From contig NC_084725.1 in assembly GCF_033807575.1 (NCBI RefSeq), forward strand, positions 10,451,001 to 10,515,000: DNA of 64,000 bases, given 5' to 3'. The notes under the pieces are model-generated. The model was not told the DNA's origin, searched no databases, and worked only from the letters and a program-made list of their open reading frames with translations. The DNA is from Cydia pomonella (taxonomy: Eukaryota > Arthropoda > Insecta > Lepidoptera > Tortricidae). Positions 9,216 to 18,241 of the stretch are shown here, in pieces; the first letter of the stretch is position 1; each line of letters opens with the position of its first letter. A program made the translations under genes and the position numbers.

Positions 9216-10547
9216 TCGTTTGAAGGTTTAGTTACATACTAAAAATATGATTATTTTTATATTAACGTCTGTTGATCTATGCTTCCTATGGACTTATACA
9301 GATTTAATAAATAAGGGTTGGAATAACACGATAATTAATTAGAGGCAAGACTCGACGGGCCGTAAATTAATAAGTAACAAGAACTGACACCCGGGAATAT
9401 TATCTGCAAGTTGTTTACTGCCTTGACCGGGAAATAAGCCGTTTCTGTATTGTTTTGTTAGGCGCTGTCCTAACTTAGAGGTCGGAAAACTTTTCAGTGG
9501 GGGCGTTCAAACGTTTATAGAAACCGCCAATCGAAATACATTCATTTATGTAGTTTAATTGTCCCACTGCTGGGCAAAGATTTCCACGACTCCCGATCTA
9601 GTGCCTCTGTCGTCAAGCTCACCATACTTATTAACCTATCGAATGAGCTAATGCTTTTACGGATATTGGAAAGCGATATGTAAATGTACTACATACCTAT
9701 ACGAGGCCTGGACGTTAGTGAGATGACGATATGAGTTGTGCTGGTGTCCGACTTTATTACCTACATATAACATGAGTGTCACATGATTATCCACCTGGTT
9801 TCTTGAGCTTAATAGTCGCCTCCAAACCTCCCCTTATAGCGATCCCATTCCTCACTCAAAGTTTACCTTAAGTTCTTATTAGCCTCACTGGATCACTGTT
9901 CACTCTGAGTACTGATAACGTCGGTCACAATCTACAAGAGACACATCATTATTCTAATAACACCATAAGAACGTCCTTGACTTGATCTAAAAGCAAATAT
10001 CACTCCCCCGTAGATTTGTTTTCACACAACCTCCTTTTTCCTACTGTCGTTCTCATCTACCCTCTCAACTTCAGCCAAAAAATCCTAACCTAACCTAGAA
10101 GCGGTTATTTAACTTAAACGTGACTACTAGCGCCATCTACTCCATGACGTTGGCAAATATTAGCCGGTTCGCAATACGTTCGTGACAGCCTCTTCCAGTT
10201 GTTGAGGTGTAACACAGCAGACCTGCATGATGCCACCGCGCGCACCGGCCGATGATGAAAAAACTATGTCAGTGTCGCTTGTCTTTTGTTTTTGCCTTGT
10301 AAAACTTTCTCGACAATTTGTTGACGAATAGGACAACTCAGATTAGTTTTATGTTATGTAACGCTTAAATGCTATATTGTTGTTGAAAATTATTTCTTAA
10401 TGGGCTGCCTCTAACGCAGCCCTTTCTTATGGTTTAAAACTATATGTTGCGTGTGAGTGTGCTCCGTTAGTGGCATTGTTTCAGCGTGTATATGATCCAC
10501 AATAGCTAAAGTTGCTTCAAGTGTGTCGTACTGCTTTGCCGAGTGAG
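9216..10547. other. Mostly unassigned DNA
   Basis: Positions 9547-9595 carry TTGTCCCACTGCTGGGCAAA, a fragment common near LINE and SINE ends in Lepidoptera (minus sense). The rest, including a GC-richer patch at 10140-10260, has no frame or repeat I can name. Confidence 0.45.
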
Positions 10548-10933
10548 CCCTTAGCATAGGAGACACGCGTAAGCGTATCGTAATACGCGCGTAGAACGAG
10601 AGCGCTACGAACGATTTCGAACAAGTCCGCACATGAAACGGCATCGTAGCGTATGAGATTTCTGTCGTCATTACGACAGGCGTAGCGTAATAACAAAACT
10701 TCTGATATAATTGAACAATAAAAAATCTTCATCTGACGAGAAAGTAAGATCGTCGATACATCCGTCGAAGACATCTGACGCTAGTAACGCCATGATTTTA
10801 ACTAAGATTTCACTTATAAAACGATTACGCTTACGCGACACTTACGCGACGCTTGTGGTGCCCAGAACTCTACGCGTTTCGTAGTCTAAACGTGTTTACG
10901 ATACGCTTACTCTTACGCTCCGTGTGCTGAGGG
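10548..10933. mobile_element. MITE family G, copy 1
   Basis: About 386 bp. The right end reads ACGCTCCGTGTGCTGAGGG; the left end is the diverged inverted form, followed by CGCGTAAGCGTATCGTAA. The ends are rich in the alternating words GCGTAAGCG and CGATACGC, so the ends can pair over a long span. It aligns, inverted, with 23704-24591, and it carries the uninterrupted site (CGATCTTACTTTCTCG on the minus strand, TAA at 10745-10747) where the other copy has an insertion. Two overlapping minus-strand frames here are by-products of the repeat. Confidence 0.8.
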
Positions 10934-11840
10934 TCTTAGAACAGCTCTTCCCTCAAGTCACTGGTTTACTGTGTAGAAACGGACTCCCCATGTTGATAAC
11001 CCATGTAAATTCACATGGCAACATCTTGACTATTATATATTGAAATTCCTAAGCCAGCAAATGTTAAAAATTAAATTTCCATATTATATTAGTAACTTAT
11101 TACCTAATATATTACTAAACCTATGTTAATAATGTTTGTACAATGTAGTACATTGATTATTATGGGCATGTAGGCTACTGCAGTACTGCCAGAAAGCGTC
11201 TTTACCCTATCCGCTGTGGCTGTGTGTTTAAGGTAAGTTAAACTACTTTTAATAATACCTATTACACTCAAGATCAATGCATATCGATCATTCTGTATAC
11301 CTAAGTGCTCTTGAGTAAAAACAAAGGTAGTCTAGGTAGAAGTTCCCTGCGGTGTGCATTTGACCATTAATTGGTTGTTTTAACCGCCTAATTGCTTGCA
11401 CCTGTATATTTCAATTACATACCCGGATTTTAGCCGTCTCTACCAATATCCAGCGAATATATCATTGAATTTTATAAAATTCTAATGCCCCTTCTAATAC
11501 GTATGAGGAGAGATTTGGAACAGACCCTTAAATAATGACCCGTATTTTTTCATTAGGAAAAAAATGGTTGGAGTGTTTTTAATTGGATCGAACCTTCCTT
11601 CGGTACAAATTGCTTCAGGTATCGTATTTTTAAACGTATTTACCATACATTACGCAACAAAGGCAAATCACATGCCAACCGCGTTAAACAAGGAAATATC
11701 TAATTACCAAAACCTCATTAGGACAAGTTTGCCATCCAATTATATTAACAAGGAGAGTCATTATAACGTCCCTTGGGGCCTGGTGTATGGTGTTGCGTAA
11801 CATAGGTGATATATGATTTTGAATTAGATATAATTATAAG
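10934..11840. other. Unassigned AT-rich DNA
   Basis: No repeat or domain recognised. A 78-codon frame at 11564-11800 has a hydrophobic start but no other gene signal. Confidence 0.5.
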
Positions 11841-12081
11841 TACCGTAAAACCACCCAACTATAGTCCAAAGCTCCCAACTATGGTCCACAAATAAACTCA
11901 ATTTTTCTCGTTCAGGTGTGTATTTTACTATATTTTTGAAGTTCTAAGGCAAAGTATGTTTATAAATGGAAGGTAAAACTAGGAGTAAACCACAAGTAAC
12001 ATTGGTATAGATACTTAATTTCCTTTTGAACTTGTGGACCATAGATGCAGTATTGGACTATAGTTGGGTGGTTTTACGGTA
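11841..12081. mobile_element. Tc1/mariner-like MITE with perfect ends
   Basis: Perfect 29-bp inverted ends including the TA target (CCGTAAAACCACCCAACTAT inward from each side). A second inverted pair, CTATGGTCCACAA and CTTGTGGACCATAG, lies just inside. The 241-bp element has no coding capacity. TA duplication and size fit a Tc1/mariner-type MITE. The perfect ends suggest a young insertion. Confidence 0.9.
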
Positions 12082-12239
12082 CTGTAAACAGCGAAAGCTA
12101 GAAATAACAATAAATAAAAACAACTGGAATAATAATTGTACCCACCTGACATGTTATACCTAACATTATAATAGACTGATGTTATATTATGTAAGTTAGC
12201 TATAAATACTTCTACATATGAAAAATTGTATTGACATGT

Positions 12240-12295
12240 AAAACTATGTTTTATAAAGGAATAAATGAATGAATGAATGAATGAATGAATAATAA
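12240..12295 (+). mobile_element. LINE tail with (GAAT)n
   Basis: TTTATAAAGGAATAAATGAA leading into six GAAT repeats, the 3' tail form of several insect LINEs. Nothing of the body remains. Confidence 0.5.
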
Positions 12296-12383
12296 ATGTA
12301 TAAATGTGCGCTGTGCGAAGCGCTTTTTTGCATTTAAAAGAAGATAGGTGTAGCTAGGTTATGTTGATATTAAAAGTAATAAA

Positions 12384-12689
12384 TAATTAAAGCAAGAAAT
12401 ATTACTTTGCTAATCCGCGAGAAAATAACGTGTTAGTCAATCAGTGCTAACCCGTTATACTTACTTGCGTATTTTTACATGCAATTAATGTTCCCACCTT
12501 CCCACCGCAAAAATAAATACGCACATAAATATAACAACCCACCACCAAAAGTACAAAACTCGACACGTGTTTCGCCTCTCTACGAGGCATGCTCAGGAGA
12601 TGCTGGAGATGTTGACGGTCTGACACCCGACAACTGAAACCTCTTCTTCTTCTCGCGGATTAGCAGAGTAATATTTCTTGCTTTAATTA
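12384..12689. mobile_element. 306-bp element with 39-bp terminal inverted repeats
   Basis: Ends TAATTAAAGCAAGAAATATT and its complement, matching over 39 bp with one mismatch. The inside carries GACACGTGTTTCGCCTCTCT and CATGCTCAGGAGATG, which I recall from a frequent lepidopteran repeat. The left end alone recurs, diverged, at 55440-55490. No coding capacity; superfamily not decided. Confidence 0.85.
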
Positions 12690-13019
12690 GCATGGATTTC
12701 CGCAAAGTAACGCCTGATACTATTATTTCTCAGAAAGTGCGCCTTTAAAATCTTTGAACGCAGTTTTATTCATCTCCAATAGTGGGTATTGCGAATACAA
12801 TGAGTTATCTTTTATTTTAACTCTTTTGTTCAATGACCTTACAATGGCATTGCGATATTTTGTCAAGAAAACAAAAGCGACAACAGAAACAAGAAAAAAT
12901 TCACATACGTGAAGAAACGGGAGGTTTTTGGGGCAGATGTCCGCTGGGAATATCGGGAAAGGTGGATTGGAAGATAAGGCTGCGGCGAACTTAACGCGGA
13001 GGGTAGTAGTGGTACCTAG
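12690..13019. other. Unassigned; 107-codon minus frame of no known family
   Basis: A minus-strand frame at 12723-13046 has a hydrophobic middle (FFLVSVVAFVFL) but starts in the LINE tail next to it and has no recognised domain. I treat it as chance. Confidence 0.4.
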
Positions 13020-13210
13020 TAGTAACCTTTTATTGTACAAAAACACATATTATAAGTAACATACAATTAGGAAAACCGAAGTACAAAGACGAACTTATCT
13101 CTTTGAGGGATCTCTTCCACTTAACCTTGGAGTAGATGCAAGAAGAAAGTGAAAAGAGGGTGACTAATACAGCAACATTTACAACTAGGTACCAGAAAGA
13201 CAAATAATAT
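13020..13210 (-). mobile_element. LINE 3' untranslated region
   Basis: On the plus strand TTTTATTGTACAAAAACACA is followed by AAGTACAAAGACGAACTTAT and GAGGGATCTCTTCCA. Read on the minus strand this is a LINE 3' region ending at the polyadenylation-type TTGTACAATAAAA. A related tail is at 22165. Confidence 0.65.
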
Positions 13211-13531
13211 AAATACATACTTAATTCAGAGAGATAGTTTCACTTAAACATACTGAACTTTATTGAATGTAATACTTTCAAAAAATTTCGGCTGATCTTT
13301 CTTTATTCACTCCGACCTACAAACACTAACAAGATTGATTGTCGATCAGATCAAGATAGAAAAGAACATTGTACGAGTTTAGTCCACGAACATTTATGGT
13401 GGAAATCCATTTAGATTAGTTTTTAATACAAACATCCAGAAGTTTAAGTTAATTTAACACACGTAATAACATCTAATTAACTAACTAAACTACCTATATT
13501 ATGAAGCTTAACTTGAACTTATAAATAAAAA
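13211..13531. other. Unassigned AT-rich DNA
   Basis: Nothing recognised. Confidence 0.45.
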
Positions 13532-13745
13532 ATGCTCCCCAGATCGTCACTATGTGTTATGGTGCCCAGAAGACTGGCAGCGTTACCCCTTTGGATGGCG
13601 AGACAGTCTCTAGCCGAAGTAGCTGCCAGCCCTCTGGTCAGAGGCATCCACAAGGCGCTGGGATATCTCTTTAAACTTAGTTTAGTTAGTTTATTTATTT
13701 GTTATTTAAGTTTATTGTATTTTATCATTTTGTGTTGACCCAATA
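13532..13745 (+). mobile_element. Possible LINE 3' end
   Basis: A GC-rich 130-bp block with an open frame (13532-13738; LAALPLWMARQSLAEVAASP is its clearest part), then AT-rich DNA with repeated TTAGTTTAGTTAG words. The abrupt GC change fits a LINE end joined to its untranslated region, but I do not recognise the family and the frame may be chance. Confidence 0.3.
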
Positions 13746-13827
13746 TATATATATTTAATACACGTAATTACGATGTTGACTGTAATTTTGTTCTTCAGTA
13801 GTCTATCATTACTAATCTAAACTCATG

Positions 13828-13932
13828 CGCATGTAACTCCTCTGGAGTTGCAGGCGTACATAGGCTACGGAGACTGCTTACCATCAGGCGGGCCGTATGC
13901 TTGTTTGCCACCGACGTAGTATAAAAAAAATC
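13828..13932 (+). mobile_element. LINE 3' untranslated region
   Basis: Forward copy of CATGCGCATGTAACTCCTCT ... ACCATCAGGCGGGCCGTATG ... GCCACCGACGTAGTAT with an A-rich tail. Same family as 2370, 27815, 50695, 55000 and 61720. Confidence 0.85.
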
Positions 13933-14694
13933 TAAAACCGCGTCTTCTTCGGCCGCGGCCTTACTTCGCACAAGTTACGCGTTTTGTTTCAACCTACGGA
14001 ATCCAATGAATAACAAAATATATCCACTCTACACACTTATTGGATGCGTAACAACATTAACACCATTTCCAGATGCACATTAAATATCTATAGGCGGACC
14101 TTATACCGGTTTCCTTCTCCGAAATGCAACGAATAAATCTTAAACGAACTAGATCAATTATACAGCGTTTTTGATACGACCGCATGACCAAAGGGCAGTT
14201 AGTTTAGGTTTTTTTGACACACTTTCATAGGTTTTATATAAAAATGACGACTTTTATTTTTCCATATATATTCAGCAAGCAATGTTAATCCAGTAATTTT
14301 GTCGACTTTTGTAATGGGGTTCTTACTTAAGATGTTTAAAGGTAAATTGAAAACGTTTCTATGAAACAAAATTAAATTACCACCACAATAAGCAATAAGA
14401 TGTACTGTACTTACTTATTAATTAACTAGGCAAAAAGCTAATCCATTTGTTGTTAAGGGAGTTCCCTCTGCCAACAGTCTTGCTGTTTGGCAGAAGAAAA
14501 AATTGTATAAGCAAGGGTTTTTTTTTCTTTTTTGTTTTTTGCAGACCTGTTTATATGTTGGCTCAATGAATAATCCAAGTTTGTGACCTCAAGCGCCGAA
14601 CGCACCTTTGCCAAAAAACGAAAACACTTTGTTTAACTCAAAATGACGCATTACGCGATGTCACAACTGTACAGAAATTAAGTATGCTCTGATT
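13933..14694. other. Mostly unassigned; small hairpin at 14470-14495
   Basis: CTGCCAACAGTCTTGCTGTTTGGCAG at 14470-14495 is a short stem-loop (arms CTGCCAA/TTTGGCAG). It may belong to a LINE 3' end. The rest is unassigned. Confidence 0.4.
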
Positions 14695-14845
14695 GTCAAG
14701 AGGAAAGTGGGGGACCCGCGCGAAATCACCTTTTCATACAAACGTAGTCCTCATTTTCCTCTCTGGATAATGACATTATTGAAAATATTTTGACACAATT
14801 TGTTGTATATCAACCACTGCTATGCCCTAACGTTTGATTTTTTTG
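14695..14845 (-). repeat. Repeat family F, copy 3 (inverted)
   Basis: Reverse-strand copy: GGGGGACCCGCGCGAAATCA, TCATTTTCCTCTCT, ACATTATTGAAAATATTTTG, CAACCACTGCTATGCCCTAA. Faces copy 4 at 14990 across a LINE tail. Confidence 0.75.
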
Positions 14846-14849
14846 AATT

Positions 14850-14905
14850 TTTAATTATTTTGTATAATTGTTGGTGCAATAAAGAATATTTACTTACTTA
14901 CTTAC
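14850..14905 (+). mobile_element. LINE 3' tail with (TTAC)n
   Basis: GGTGCAATAAAGAATATTTA followed by (CTTA)n. AATAAA signal then tetranucleotide tail: the 3' end of a LINE. Confidence 0.7.
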
Positions 14906-14989
14906 TTATTGTAAGAGTTAGGAGCATTTAAAATTTTGTATGAAATCTGTTATTTGCTCCTAATTTTTACATTAATCAAAAAACTAGTC

Positions 14990-15115
14990 AAACGTAGGGG
15001 TGTAGCTCTGGTTAAAATACATCAAATTATGTAAAAATATTTTCCATAATGTCAAAATCCTGAGAGGAAAATGGGGATTACGTTTGTATGAAGAAGCGGC
15101 TGTCCTCTTTCCTCT
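14990..15115 (+). repeat. Repeat family F, copy 4
   Basis: Direct-strand copy (GGGGTGTAGCTCTGGTT, AAAATATTTTCCATAATGTC, GAGAGGAAAATGGGGA, ACGTTTGTATG). Inverted relative to copy 3, so the region can fold into a 420-bp hairpin. Confidence 0.7.
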
Positions 15116-15225
15116 TAAGACTAAATAAAAAAAAGTGTTTTCATAATTTTATACCACTAAAACCGACGTCTAGATTAAGTTTGCGGTTATATCAAATATA
15201 CACACTAGAAATTTGATCAGACCTC

Positions 15226-15705
15226 AAAAATGACACTACGGGAATTGCGCCGCGAGTGACTCAACTGTACCACAAAGTAAATAGCGGCGGCGCGCGCAGG
15301 AGCAGAGAGTCCGCTCAGTATAAAGTGCCATTTTCGCCGCACACACAGACGTGACGTGGCGTTCTCGGGCACTCTCGGGCAGAGCTTAGTCGAGCTGTGT
15401 GCGCGTTGCTCACTTGACGTCCCCGCCGCTACGTAGGTAATACTGTCATGTACGTCAAAATGCAGTCTCTAAGGAATGTAAACATGATAAGATGTATGTA
15501 TAAACCTATAAACGAATCAATGTATGTATGTCTGTAAACTTATATTACCTACTCCTTTTTAAAGTTCGAAATTAATACAGAAGCAACCCTAGTGAGTCGG
15601 GCAAGTTTAGGTATGTATTGTCAAGAACTGCGAGAACGGACCTTCTGTTTATTTTTTATTTTGTGACTACTGCGCGCGGCTTGACAACGTCAAATATTGT
15701 AATGC
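15226..15705 (-). repeat. Repeat family L, interrupted by a promoter-like island
   Basis: Two blocks, 15226-15270 and 15662-15705, match on the opposite strand two blocks that are contiguous at 31686-31770 (TTTGACGTT-TCAAGC-GCGC and TCGCTCGCGGC / TTTTTGAG). Between them here lie about 390 bp absent from the 31-kb copy. The insert starts CACAAAGTAAATA and ends TATTTTGTG, a short imperfect inverted pair. See the promoter entry for its content. Which copy is ancestral is not decided. Confidence 0.6.
15275..15440 (+). promoter_or_regulatory. Candidate RNA polymerase II promoter and first-exon-like segment
   Basis: A GC-rich island in AT-rich DNA. It holds TCAGT (15315-15319, the arthropod initiator word) overlapping a TATAAA (15319-15324), then a GC-rich leader with repeated CTCGGGCACTCTCGGGCAGA. 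An exon-end-like ACGTAG|GTAATA gives a possible splice donor with GT at 15437-15438. No ATG-started frame of any length follows. It could be the start of a host transcript with a long first intron, or the promoter part of a mobile element, since it lies in a gap of repeat family L. Signals are seen; function is inferred. Confidence 0.3.
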
Positions 15706-15770
15706 CGCGCAAGAGGTTTAACATAAATACCTGTAGGTTTTTTTAGTCAATCAGAACTTTTTGATACCGA

Positions 15771-15830
15771 GATGATCGAGGATCGACGATCTTTGGTTCA
15801 GATGATCGAGGATCGACGATCTTTGGTTCA
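15771..15830. repeat. Perfect 30-bp tandem duplication
   Basis: The 30-bp unit beginning GATGATCGAGGATCGACGAT occurs twice with no mismatch (15771-15800, 15801-15830). Each unit itself holds the near-palindrome GATCGAGGATCGACGATC. Confidence 0.95.
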
Positions 15831-16430
15831 TTGTCCAAGTATGAAATATTCTAAATCAGTATAATGTAATCTAAGGAGTATGCCTTTAAGTTGTTAGATT
15901 TTTTTTCAATAAATATATTGTTTTTGTTTCAGGTAAAATTTAGCTTTTTCCTCGCAAGTGTGATGAAAACCATTGTGTGTAACTCCGGGGTAAGAATATT
16001 GCGCACGCACAATCTACTATTTTTTAAATAATCTTCAACGCTCATGTAAAACCTTCAGGAATTACAAATACCTGTAGTCTACAGGTTCCGCTTACAATCT
16101 ACCATCGCTTTGCTTGCCACCATCGTGCTGAAATTCTCCAGCCAACTGTACATAAGTAATGCCATTTCATGAACAAAATTATCCGCAAGACGATTCACTT
16201 AATAGGTATACCCAAAGGGTGAAGAAATTACAATTTAACCCCAAGAAACCCTTGTAAGTATTTGAACAATATGAAGTTACAATTAGAGCCTTTGCTCTGT
16301 CGGTTGGATTCAATTAAGGGGTAATCGGAAATTTCTGTTCATTATCTTTGATGTTATTTTGGGAAAAGGTCAAATTTGGAAATTCTTTGAATTAATTTAG
16401 GAATTAAGGAATTAATGTACTTTTACAGTA
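15831..16430. other. Unassigned AT-rich DNA
   Basis: No recognised frame or repeat. Confidence 0.45.
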
Positions 16431-16651
16431 CATATGGTACAACTTTACCGCACTAGTGCGAAAATTAGCATATTACGTTACTGTGTCGAACATTTAAAGG
16501 GCTGTATGTACTGTAAAACGTTGTACGATACATGTGCAAATAGGTAATTCGCAACTCGTGTCGATTTAAAACACTCCCTTCGGTCGTGTTTTAATTTATC
16601 GCCACTCGTTTCGAATTTCCTATTTTTTGCACTTGTATCGTAATGTACTAT
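16431..16651 (+). mobile_element. MITE family B (double hairpin), copy 3
   Basis: Complete two-stem copy, almost identical to 4819-5050: stem I TTTTACAGTACATATGG to TGTACTGTAAAACG, stem II from GTACGATACATGTGC to TATCGTAATGTACT. Confidence 0.9.
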
Positions 16652-16775
16652 TAAATAAGTGTATTAGATGTGTACCTAAACACTTTGTTTTAAATGAAAA
16701 AGAAGACACGCTAGACTCATTCATAAAATAGACACACTAAAGACCTTCAACAAAACATAGAAACATAACATACCA

Positions 16776-16966
16776 GTGCCCCTAGTGTAAATTTAGTCGA
16801 TAGCGAAACGTGACGTACGCGTTTGCGTTAAGTCTCATTTTGTATGGGTTTTTGAACAGCGCGCCAAGCGGGACGTTTTGGAAATTCGAAAATCTCATAC
16901 AAAATGACACTTAACGCAAACGCGTACGTAACGTTTCGCTGTCGAAAATATTTACACTAGGGGTAC
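16776..16966 (-). mobile_element. MITE family A, copy 2
   Basis: 191 bp with the family ends; the asymmetric centre (GCGCGCCAAGCGGGACGTTT) shows that this copy lies in the opposite orientation to the others. One end reads GTGCCCC rather than GTACCCC. Confidence 0.9.
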
Positions 16967-17224
16967 TGATCGCACTTTTAGCTGAAAATTTCGGACACGG
17001 CCGCCCGTAACATCGGGGGCCAGTCTCACCAAAATGCTACTACATAGTCACCAATAACCACAACAATAGACAGTACCTACGAAACAAAGAGCAACCGGCC
17101 GCCCGTAATTCTAGCGAGGGCCGATTGACTCACACCAATGACTCTACAAACGAAAAAAAAAAAAAAACTGTTTACACCAGCATGCTGGTAAAATATAGTC
17201 TACTAATAACTGTTATAAATAAAC

Positions 17225-17455
17225 GGGGAGATTCTTACACAGATCAACCTAGTCCCAAACTAAGCCAAGCTTGTACTATAGGTACTAGGCTACGATATAC
17301 ATACGAATATAGATAAATAAGACTTATACATAGATATACATAAAAACACCCATGACTCAGGATAAAATATTTGAAAGCCATTACCAGGATTCGAACCCAG
17401 GACCATCGGCTTCATAGGCAGGGTCACTACCCACTAGGCCAGACCGGTCGTCAAA
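17225..17455 (-). mobile_element. SINE A variant, diverged copy
   Basis: Minus-strand tRNA-like head (TAGTGGGTAGTGACCCTGCC, box GGGTTCGAATCC), spacer and an AAGCTTGTACTATAGGTAC-type tail as at 33305. The two frames at 17125 and 17371 fall in it and are not genes. Confidence 0.75.
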
Positions 17456-17810
17456 TTTTGCCCGCGATTTCATCGGCGTGGATGTCACCTGTAAGCCTAA
17501 GATGGTCGGCTCTTTATCATTTGTCACCACCATGCCTGTCACGTTCTAACTAGTATGTAAGCGCGAAAGTGACGGGCATAGTGACAAGTGATAAAAATGG
17601 AACCATGCTGCCTCCGTTGAGCTATAAAGGCCAATCAAATTGTATATCACAGTCGTCAAAACCAGCTCAGTAGATAGTTCTGAACTTCTGATGGTATAAT
17701 TGACACACATACCCATCCACATACATTGCATAGGTGTAACGGCACCAGTATACTAAATGAAGATGATTCATCTATATATGTAAATCGAACCTAAAATGCT
17801 AAGCCAATGG
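17456..17810. other. Unassigned DNA
   Basis: Nothing recognised apart from short AT runs. Confidence 0.4.
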
Positions 17811-17811
17811 T

Positions 17812-17812
<1 letters not shown>

Positions 17813-17846
<34 letters not shown>
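17813..17846. repeat. (TA)n microsatellite
   Basis: About 15 TA units followed by a T run, directly next to the 3' end of a SINE A copy. Confidence 0.95.
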
Positions 17847-17852
<6 letters not shown>

Positions 17853-17853
<1 letters not shown>

Positions 17854-18104
17854 TATATTATAGGACATTATTTTATTACACAAATTGACTAAGTCCCACA
17901 GTAAGCTCAATAAGGCTTGTGTTGAGGGTACTTAGACAACGGTATATATAAATATTTATAAATACTTAAATACATGGAAAACACCCATGACTCAGGAACA
18001 AATATCCATGCTCATCACACGAATAAATGCCCTTACCAGGATTTGAACCCGGGACCATCAGCTTCGTAGGCAGGGTCACTACCCACTAGGCTAAACCGGT
18101 CGGC
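17853..18104 (-). mobile_element. SINE A, full-length copy
   Basis: Full minus-strand copy from ATTATAGGACATTATT to the head end TAAACCGGTCGG. Its head sequence is repeated 137 bp further on (18199-18241). Confidence 0.9.
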
Positions 18105-18241
18105 GGTATAAATGCGAAAAGAAGGAAATTCGCAACGAGTGACGGTAAATTAAAACACGACCGAAGAGCGTTTTAAATCGACACGAGTTGCGAATTACCT
18201 TCGTAGGCAGGGTCACTACCCACTAGGCCAAACCGGTCGTC
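18105..18241 (-). mobile_element. MITE B stem II fragment followed by a second SINE A head
   Basis: Positions 18112-18198 are the minus-strand form of stem II of MITE B (GAAATTCGCAACGAGTGACG ... CGACACGAGTTGCGAATTAC). Positions 18199-18241 then repeat the last 43 bases of the SINE A head (TTCGTAGGCAGGGTCACTAC to ACCGGTCGTC). The fragment therefore sits between two SINE head ends. Confidence 0.75.

Noticed and set aside
10411..10774. Overlapping minus frames (86 and 85 codons), and the similar one at 24446-24634
   Set aside because: They share a peptide only because both lie in MITE G; the repeat is noncoding and palindromic.
12723..13046. 107-codon minus frame as a membrane protein gene
   Set aside because: Starts in a LINE tail, no domain, no gene signals; the hydrophobic run follows from T/A-rich DNA.
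15319..15324. Firm promoter call from TATAAA
   Set aside because: TATAAA is frequent in AT-rich DNA; reported only as a candidate because of the GC-rich context and the initiator word.
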